DNA of 11,200 nt. Origin: Halanaerobium sp. (GTDB lineage: Bacteria; Bacillota; Halanaerobiia; Halanaerobiales; Halanaerobiaceae). The position numbers and the translations under genes were made by a program. Under the pieces are notes generated by a model. That model saw nothing but the letters and a program-made list of their open reading frames with translations, was not told the DNA's origin and did no database searches. The DNA is taken from positions 1 through 11,200 of the forward strand of contig QBLP01000043.1 of NCBI GenBank assembly GCA_003070825.1, in the 5' to 3' direction. Of this stretch, positions 6,191 through 11,200 are shown piece by piece (position 1 is the first letter of the stretch; each line of letters begins with the position of its first letter).

Positions 6191-8254
6191 ATGGCAAAAA
6201 ATTTAATTTTTGAAATAGGAACTGAAGAAATGCCGGCTGCTTCTATGCAGAGATTTAGAGAGGATTATTTAAAAACAGCAGCCGAAATTTTTGATAATAA
6301 TAATCTTGAATATAATAAAATGGAAGTTTATTCTACTCCCAGAAGACTTGTGCTTGCAGTTGAGCAGCTGGCTGAAAAACAGAAAGATCAGCGGGAGATA
6401 GTTCGCGGTCCTGCAGTAAATATTGCCTTTGATGATAATGGTGAGCCTACTAAAGCTGGAGAAGGATTTGCTCGCGGACAGGGAGTTGCTGTAGATCAAT
6501 TGGTCAAAAAAGATGGCTATCTCTATGCCGAGAAAGTAGAAAAAGGAGAAGAAACAGCAGAAATACTAACTGCTATCTTAAAGAAGATTGTTGATCAGGT
6601 TCCTCTGCCTAAAGCAATGCGCTGGGGCAGTGTTCAGATGGAATTTATCCGTCCTATCAAATGGCTTTTAGTCTTATTTGGTGAACAAAAACTTGATCTG
6701 GAAATTGCAGGTGTTAAAAGCTCTAATTACAGTATTGGTCACCGCTTTTTAAGTGAAGGTAAGATAGAAATTAATTCTGCTGAGGATTATTTTTCTGCCC
6801 TAAAATCTGCAGCTATTATAGTAAAGCAGGATAAAAGGGAAGAAATAATCAGAGAACAGATTTCAGATCTTAATTTATCTGCTCAGGCAGTGATTAAAGA
6901 TTCTCTACTGGCTGAAGTAATTGATCTAATTGAATTCCCAACCGCTTTTAAAGGGACTTTTGCTGAAGAATATTTAGAACTGCCGGCTGAGGTTTTAATT
7001 ACTGCTATGGAAAAACATCAGCGTTATTTTCCAGTAATGACAGAGGATAATAAACTGCAGGCAGAATTTATCGGAGTTCGAGATGGAGGTAATGAATATC
7101 TCGAAGAAGTAATTTCCGGAAATGAAATGGTCTTAAAAGGAAGACTCGATGATGCTCAATTTTTCTTTGCTGAAGACCAGAAATATGGATTTTTAAATAG
7201 AAGTGAAGATATTAAAAATATAGTTTTTCAAAAGGATATAGGCAGTGTTTATCAAAAAGTTGAAAAACTGCAGCAGATTACATCAAGACTGGCGGAACTA
7301 TTAGATTACGATCAGGCCCAGCAAGAAATGGCGGTCAGAGCAGCAGAACTCTGCAAAAACGATCTGGCAACAGAGATGGTAAATGAATTTGCCAATCTTC
7401 AGGGATTAATGGGTAAAGAATATGCCCTTTTAGAAGGGGAAGAAAAAGAAACAGCAGAGGCTATTTTTGAACACTATTTACCCCGTTTTGCTGGTGATAA
7501 ACTGCCAGAGACTAAGAGTGGTACTGTGCTTGCCATGGCTGAAAAGTTGTTTAATTTAAGCAGTCATTTTCTTCTGGGTAATATTCCCAGTGGCTCTCAG
7601 GATCCATTTGCTTTAAGAAGACAGGCTACAGGACTTTTACGAATTGTTTTAGCAAACAAGCTGGCAGTTGACATTGAAGAAATTATTGAACTTTCAATGA
7701 AAATTGTTGCTATAAAGCCTGAGAATATTGAGTCTGCAGCTGCTGAGTTAAAAGAATTTATTAAACAGAGACTGGAAAATCTGCTGGCAGAAGAAGAGGT
7801 CAGATATGATATTATTAATGCTGTAATTAAGATTAATGATCAAAATCTGCTTGACCTTTATCAGCGGGCACATAAACTAATGGAATTTAGATCAGAGAAT
7901 CCGGAATTATTTGTTGATTTAATTCGTGGTCTGGTTAGAGCTAAAAATATCAGTGAAAAATCTGAAAATAAATTGGCGATAGATGCAGGATTATTAGTTG
8001 AAGATGAAGAAAAGGAACTATATAAAGCATTTAATCAGCGGGAAGCAGAAATCAATAAGTTTTTTGCTTCTGGTGACTATCAAAAAGGTTTTTATCTGCT
8101 GGTTGAATTAAAAGAATATATTGATGCTTTCCTGGATAATGTAATGGTTATGGTTGATGACAGTGAACTTAAAAATAATCGGCTGGCTTTATTAGCTCAA
8201 ATTGCAGTCTTAATGTCAGAGGTAATGGATATTGAAGAAATAGCTCTAGACTAA
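6191..8254 (+). CDS. glyS: Glycyl-tRNA synthetase beta subunit
   Basis: The beta subunit of tetrameric glycyl-tRNA synthetase, needed for tRNA-Gly recognition. The 687 aa length is standard. Family signatures run in order: EIGTEEMP (8-15), YSTPRRL (47-53), PTKAGEGFARG (86-96), KAMRWG (141-146), SIGHRF (181-186), EKHQRYFP (274-281), NEMVLKGRLDDAQFF (311-325), LCKNDLATEMVNEF (387-400, within the HD-like region) and GSQDPFALRRQATGL (468-482). The C-terminal part, about 570-680, corresponds to the DALR-type anticodon-binding domain. AGGAG (6178-6182), located in the end of glyQ, is 8 bases before ATG 6191 and 5 before ATG 6188. I chose 6191 for spacing and because MAKNL resembles common GlyS starts; 6188 remains possible. 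GTG 6182 overlaps the binding site and is unlikely. Tight spacing with glyQ should balance the two subunits. Confidence 0.97.
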   Translation: MAKNLIFEIGTEEMPAASMQRFREDYLKTAAEIFDNNNLEYNKMEVYSTPRRLVLAVEQLAEKQKDQREIVRGPAVNIAFDDNGEPTKAGEGFARGQGVAVDQLVKKDGYLYAEKVEKGEETAEILTAILKKIVDQVPLPKAMRWGSVQMEFIRPIKWLLVLFGEQKLDLEIAGVKSSNYSIGHRFLSEGKIEINSAEDYFSALKSAAIIVKQDKREEIIREQISDLNLSAQAVIKDSLLAEVIDLIEFPTAFKGTFAEEYLELPAEVLITAMEKHQRYFPVMTEDNKLQAEFIGVRDGGNEYLEEVISGNEMVLKGRLDDAQFFFAEDQKYGFLNRSEDIKNIVFQKDIGSVYQKVEKLQQITSRLAELLDYDQAQQEMAVRAAELCKNDLATEMVNEFANLQGLMGKEYALLEGEEKETAEAIFEHYLPRFAGDKLPETKSGTVLAMAEKLFNLSSHFLLGNIPSGSQDPFALRRQATGLLRIVLANKLAVDIEEIIELSMKIVAIKPENIESAAAELKEFIKQRLENLLAEEEVRYDIINAVIKINDQNLLDLYQRAHKLMEFRSENPELFVDLIRGLVRAKNISEKSENKLAIDAGLLVEDEEKELYKAFNQREAEINKFFASGDYQKGFYLLVELKEYIDAFLDNVMVMVDDSELKNNRLALLAQIAVLMSEVMDIEEIALD

Positions 8255-8276
8255 TAAATAAACCGGGGTGAAAATT

Positions 8277-9083
8277 ATGAGTGAAACTAAGTTAATTGCA
8301 TATGCAGTGTCAGATTCAACCGGTAAAACAGCTAAACACCTGATGGAATCAGCCATCGGACAATTTCCGGACTCTGAGGTAAAAATACAATCTTTTTCTT
8401 TTGTCCGTTCACTGGAGCGAATTGATGAGATTATTGAAAAGGCAAAAGCTGATAACGCAATAATTGCCTACACTTTTGTCAAAACTGAGATGAGAGAACA
8501 TTTAAATGAACTTGCTGAACAGAATAATTTAGATTATATTGATATGATGGACCAGCCTTTAAATATGGTTGAAAAGAGATTGGGAGAAGACGCCAGAGAG
8601 GAATTTGCTCTTAAATATAAGTTGGATGAAGAATACTTTAAAAGAATTGAAGCAATGGAGTTTACCCTTAGATTTGATGATTTAAATGAGTCAAAGGGGA
8701 TTGCAGAAGCTGATATTGTTCTGGTTGGAGTATCCAGAACTTCAAAAACTCCTCTTTCTGTTCATCTTTCGTATCTGGGCTATAAAACGGCCAATGTACC
8801 GCTGGTTCCGGAAGTAGATGTTCATCCTTCAGTTCTGGAAAATAAAGATAACAAGGTTATTGGGCTGACCATCGATCCTGAATTATTAAATGATATTCGG
8901 ATTGAAAGGTTAAAGAAAATGGGACTGGGTGATGATGCAACCTATGCAGCCAAAGAAAGAATTAATCAGGAATTTGAATATGCTGATTCTATAATGGAAG
9001 AAATAGGCTGTCCGATAATTGATGTTACAGATAAAACTATCGAAGAAACTGCTGTAGAGGTGCTTTCTTATTTTAATGAATAG
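8277..9083 (+). CDS. Pyruvate phosphate dikinase/PEP synthase regulatory protein (DUF299)
   Basis: Bifunctional serine/threonine kinase and pyrophosphorylase of the DUF299 (PSRP/PDRP) family. Known members use ADP to phosphorylate, and phosphate to dephosphorylate, a threonine next to the catalytic histidine of pyruvate phosphate dikinase or PEP synthase, switching that enzyme off and on. The 268 aa product has the conserved N-terminal VSDSTGKTA (11-19) and the P-loop-like GVSRTSKTPLS (151-161), plus LGYKTANVPLVPE (167-179) and GLTIDPELL (196-204). The ATG at 8277 has GGGGTG six bases upstream; GTG 8268 overlaps that site. The sequence does not show which dikinase is the target, and the target gene is not in the window. 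In B. subtilis the homologue yqfL lies next to ccpN; here no ccpN is present and glyS precedes directly. The dgt start follows the stop by 11 bases. Confidence 0.94.
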   Translation: MSETKLIAYAVSDSTGKTAKHLMESAIGQFPDSEVKIQSFSFVRSLERIDEIIEKAKADNAIIAYTFVKTEMREHLNELAEQNNLDYIDMMDQPLNMVEKRLGEDAREEFALKYKLDEEYFKRIEAMEFTLRFDDLNESKGIAEADIVLVGVSRTSKTPLSVHLSYLGYKTANVPLVPEVDVHPSVLENKDNKVIGLTIDPELLNDIRIERLKKMGLGDDATYAAKERINQEFEYADSIMEEIGCPIIDVTDKTIEETAVEVLSYFNE

Positions 9084-9094
9084 GAGCTGATATT

Positions 9095-10108
9095 ATGTTT
9101 TCCAGAGTTGAACAGCTGGCATGGGAAAAAGAGAAACTTTCTAATTTTGCCTGTTTGAGTGCAGAAAGCAGGGGACGGAAAAAAGCGGAAGCTGACTGTG
9201 ATATTCGCACAATTTTTCAGCATGATAGAGACAGAATTATTCACTCGAAGGCTTTTAGACGGCTCAAACATAAAACTCAGGTTTTTATTGCCCCTGAGGG
9301 TGATCATTACCGCACTCGCCTGACTCACACTCTGGAAGTTTCACAGATTGCTCGGACAATAGCCAGAGCTCTTAAATTAAATGAAGATTTAGTAGAAGCT
9401 ATTGCCCTGGGACATGACCTGGGGCATACTCCTTTTGGGCATGCTGGTGAGGCTGCTCTAACTGAGATTACTGGAGAGGAATTTAAACATAATCTGCAGA
9501 GTCTAAGGGTTGTTGATCTGATAGAAAAACGGAGCAGTGGCAGCAGAGGACTAAACTTAAGCATTGAGGTCAGGGATGGAATTGTAAATCACACAGGTGA
9601 TACTAAACCTCTAACTTTAGAAGGACAGATTGTGAGAATTGCTGACCGGGTAGCATATATTAATCATGATATTGATGATGCTTTAAGAGCAGGGATTATA
9701 GACGCTTCAGACCTGCCTCAGGACGCAATTTCTATTCTGGGAAGCACACATTCTGAAAGAATAGATGTGATGGTCAGAGATTTAATTAATTCCAGCTGGC
9801 AGCAGGAAGAAATAAAACGATCGGCTGAAATTAAAACAGCAACTGAAAAATTGAGAAGCTTTCTTTTTCAGAATGTTTATATTGGCTCTGAGGGTAAAAG
9901 TGAGGAAGGCAAGGCAAAAAGACTTTTAAAATTACTTTATGATTTTTTTATTGAGCATCTTGATTATATTCCTGATGAATATTTAGAGTTTGAAAAAAAT
10001 CATAAACAGGCTGTAATTGATTATATTGCCGGGATGACGGATCGATATGCAATTAATCTTGGACAAAAATATTTTATTCCAACACCATGGTTCGACAAAA
10101 ATCGCTAA
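9095..10108 (+). CDS. dgt: dNTP triphosphohydrolase (dGTPase family, HD domain)
   Basis: HD-superfamily enzyme that hydrolyses deoxynucleoside triphosphates to deoxynucleosides and tripolyphosphate, limiting dNTP pools. The 337 aa product carries the family N-terminal signature with RDRIIHSKAFRRLKHKTQVF (45-64). The metal-binding HD set is complete: His78 in RTRLTHTLEV, His107-Asp108 in ALGHDLGHTPFGH and Asp184 in RIADRVAYINHD. His111, His116 and His132 are the additional conserved histidines. It belongs to the short class common in Clostridia and other non-enteric bacteria, in which several dNTPs can be substrates or activators; specificity for dGTP cannot be read from sequence. AGGAG (9082-9086), overlapping the preceding stop, is 8 bases before the ATG. 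It ends the glyQ-glyS-DUF299-dgt run, with a 116-base gap before dnaG. Confidence 0.94.
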   Translation: MFSRVEQLAWEKEKLSNFACLSAESRGRKKAEADCDIRTIFQHDRDRIIHSKAFRRLKHKTQVFIAPEGDHYRTRLTHTLEVSQIARTIARALKLNEDLVEAIALGHDLGHTPFGHAGEAALTEITGEEFKHNLQSLRVVDLIEKRSSGSRGLNLSIEVRDGIVNHTGDTKPLTLEGQIVRIADRVAYINHDIDDALRAGIIDASDLPQDAISILGSTHSERIDVMVRDLINSSWQQEEIKRSAEIKTATEKLRSFLFQNVYIGSEGKSEEGKAKRLLKLLYDFFIEHLDYIPDEYLEFEKNHKQAVIDYIAGMTDRYAINLGQKYFIPTPWFDKNR

Positions 10109-10152
10109 TATTTGAGCTGATAATTTAAATAAATGCAGGATTAATAATCTTT

Positions 10153-10181
10153 TTGGAGAAATATAATTACAACGGTAAAAT
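10153..10181 (+). promoter_or_regulatory. Candidate promoter region for dnaG
   Basis: In the AT-rich gap between dgt and dnaG, TTGGAG (10153-10158) and TAAAAT (10176-10181) are 17 bases apart; the -10 matches 5 of 6 and the -35 matches 3 of 6. A perfect TATAAT also occurs at 10162-10167 but lacks a recognisable -35 at 16-18 bases. Either could drive dnaG and any downstream gene such as rpoD. Chance matches are likely in such AT-rich DNA. Confidence 0.4.
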
Positions 10182-10212
10182 ACTTTTCTAATTTCAAATA
10201 AAAATTAAGGTC

Positions 10213-10219
10213 AGGGTGG
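10213..10219 (+). promoter_or_regulatory. Ribosome binding site fixing the dnaG TTG start
   Basis: AGGGTGG lies five bases before TTG 10225. No in-frame ATG or GTG near the conserved N-terminus exists; the nearby ATG at 10241 is in another frame. This supports the TTG start. Confidence 0.65.
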
Positions 10220-10224
10220 ATAAA

Positions 10225-11200
10225 TTGGCCAGATATTCTGATGAATTTATTAATGAATTAAAAGAAAATGTTGACTTAGTGGATTTAGTTTCTGATTATC
10301 TTGAATTAAAAAAATCAGGCAATAGATATAAGGGCTTATGTCCCTTTCACAGTGAAAAAACTCCGTCATTTTTTGTTAATCCTGATAATAATTTTTATCA
10401 CTGCTTTGGCTGTGGAGCCGGTGGAGATGCAATAAATTTTGTGATGGAAATTGAAAATCTAACATTTGTTGAATCGGTTAAGATGCTGGCTGAAAGAAGT
10501 GGTATGGAACTACCAGATCTTAGTAATGAGCAGAGACAGCTCTATCAGGAACGAGAACAGCTATTTTCTTTAAATAAGTTAGCGGCGCGCTTTTATAACT
10601 ATCTTTTAACTGAAACTGAGATTGGAAAAGATGCCCTTAATTATTTAACAGATCGGGGTTTTAAAGAGCCAGAAATTGAAGAATTTAAGCTCGGATATGC
10701 CGCAGATGAATGGCAGCTTTTATTAAATTTTTTACAGAAAAAAGGATTCAGTATTGATCTGATAAAAAAAGCCGGTTTAATTAGTGAAGGGAAAAAAAAT
10801 TCTCACTATGATAAATTCAGAAATAGAGTTATCTTTCCAATCTTTAATAATCGCGGTGAAGTAATAGCTTTTGGGGGCAGAATTTTAGAAACTGAAGCTA
10901 ATTATGGCCCTAAATATCTAAATTCACCTGAAACGCCTATTTTTAGTAAGAAGAAAAATTTGTACGGACTGCATCTTGCTAAAGATTCGATTCGCGAGAA
11001 AAATAGCTGTATTATAATGGAAGGTTATACAGATGTAATTCAGGCCCACAAAAAAGGATTTAAAAACTCGATTGCTTCTTTAGGTACTGCTTTTACTGAA
11101 GAACAGGCAAAATTGATCCACAGATATGCTGAAAATGCTTATATTGCTTATGATGCAGATACAGCTGGCAATAAAGCGACCCTGAGAGGTCTTGATATAC
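10225..11200 (+). CDS. dnaG: DNA primase (5' part, truncated by window end)
   Basis: Replicative primase that makes RNA primers for the replisome, working with DnaB-type helicase. About 325 codons are visible without a stop, and the gene continues past the edge. The N-terminal zinc-binding domain has Cys39 and His42 (GLCPFHSEKTPSF) and Cys60 and Cys63 (HCFGCGAGGDAINF). The catalytic core includes FRNRVIFPIFNNRGEVIAFG and GPKYLNSPETPIFSK. The TOPRIM metal site shows Glu266 in MEGYTDVI and Asp310/Asp312 in AYDADTAG, at almost the same numbering as E. coli DnaG. Initiation is inferred at TTG, giving MARYSDEFINELKENVDLV, which fits the family start. In relatives rpoD usually follows; that cannot be checked here. 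The C-terminal helicase-binding domain lies outside the window. Confidence 0.96.
   Translation, partial: MARYSDEFINELKENVDLVDLVSDYLELKKSGNRYKGLCPFHSEKTPSFFVNPDNNFYHCFGCGAGGDAINFVMEIENLTFVESVKMLAERSGMELPDLSNEQRQLYQEREQLFSLNKLAARFYNYLLTETEIGKDALNYLTDRGFKEPEIEEFKLGYAADEWQLLLNFLQKKGFSIDLIKKAGLISEGKKNSHYDKFRNRVIFPIFNNRGEVIAFGGRILETEANYGPKYLNSPETPIFSKKKNLYGLHLAKDSIREKNSCIIMEGYTDVIQAHKKGFKNSIASLGTAFTEEQAKLIHRYAENAYIAYDADTAGNKATLRGLDI

Noticed and set aside
9325..9564. Minus-strand open frames of about 80 codons opposite dgt (also 9068-9328).
   Set aside because: They lie opposite the conserved HD-domain coding sequence and show no family features; shadow frames.
10137..10154. AT-rich hairpin AGGATT-AAT-AATCTT followed by a few T bases after dgt, a possible terminator.
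   Set aside because: Only six mostly A-T pairs with a 3-base loop and a T-run interrupted by GG; too weak to call.
10213..10227. AGGGTGG before dnaG resembles the start of the T-box sequence AGGGUGGNACCGCG.
   Set aside because: The match stops after AGGGTGG (next bases ATAAATTG), there is no leader stem structure, and it is explained as the dnaG ribosome binding site.

Overview
The window is AT-rich, densely packed and codes on the + strand only. It carries ten complete genes plus the first ~325 codons of an eleventh. Gene content and order (CorC-type membrane protein, DUF3048 lipoprotein, cdd, era, recO, glyQ, glyS, pyruvate dikinase regulator, dgt, dnaG) match the conserved era-recO-glyQS-dnaG-rpoD neighbourhood of low-GC Gram-positive-type bacteria (Bacillota, including Clostridia and Halanaerobiales). 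An AT-rich anaerobe of the Halanaerobiales or Clostridia type is my best guess. That assignment is inference from gene order, two-subunit GlyRS, AT-rich coding and strong GGAG-type ribosome binding sites; no sequence search was run.

Layout. Positions 3-1262 encode a CNNM/CorC membrane protein, followed closely by a DUF3048 (YerB-like) lipoprotein (1279-2373). Cytidine deaminase (2414-2833) overlaps the GTPase gene era (2823-3704) by 11 bases. An 84-base gap with a possible sigma-A-type promoter leads to deoC (3789-4472) and recO (4489-5256, TTG start). A clear hairpin plus T-tract follows recO (5268-5296). Then comes a tight run: glyQ (5337-6185), glyS (6191-8254), the DUF299 bifunctional kinase/pyrophosphorylase that regulates pyruvate phosphate dikinase or PEP synthase (8277-9083), and dgt (9095-10108). 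A 116-base AT-rich gap with promoter-like elements precedes dnaG (TTG start at 10225), which runs off the right edge. There is no gene-free stretch longer than 116 bases.

Functional themes. Era supports 30S ribosome maturation; GlyQ and GlyS together charge tRNA-Gly; RecO and DnaG serve recombination repair and replication priming. Three enzymes act on (deoxy)nucleosides or nucleotides: Cdd deaminates (deoxy)cytidine, DeoC breaks down the deoxyribose-5-phosphate released in deoxynucleoside salvage, and Dgt hydrolyses dNTPs to deoxynucleosides. The DUF299 protein links the cluster to control of the pyruvate/PEP node.

I found no mobile element, CRISPR array, RNA gene, phage remnant or evident new defence or metabolic system. 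This is an ordinary core-genome region. The points worth a second look are modest: deoC placed between era and recO, the recO-glyQ terminator with no T-box leader, dgt next to dnaG, two TTG starts, and the uncharacterised DUF3048 lipoprotein.
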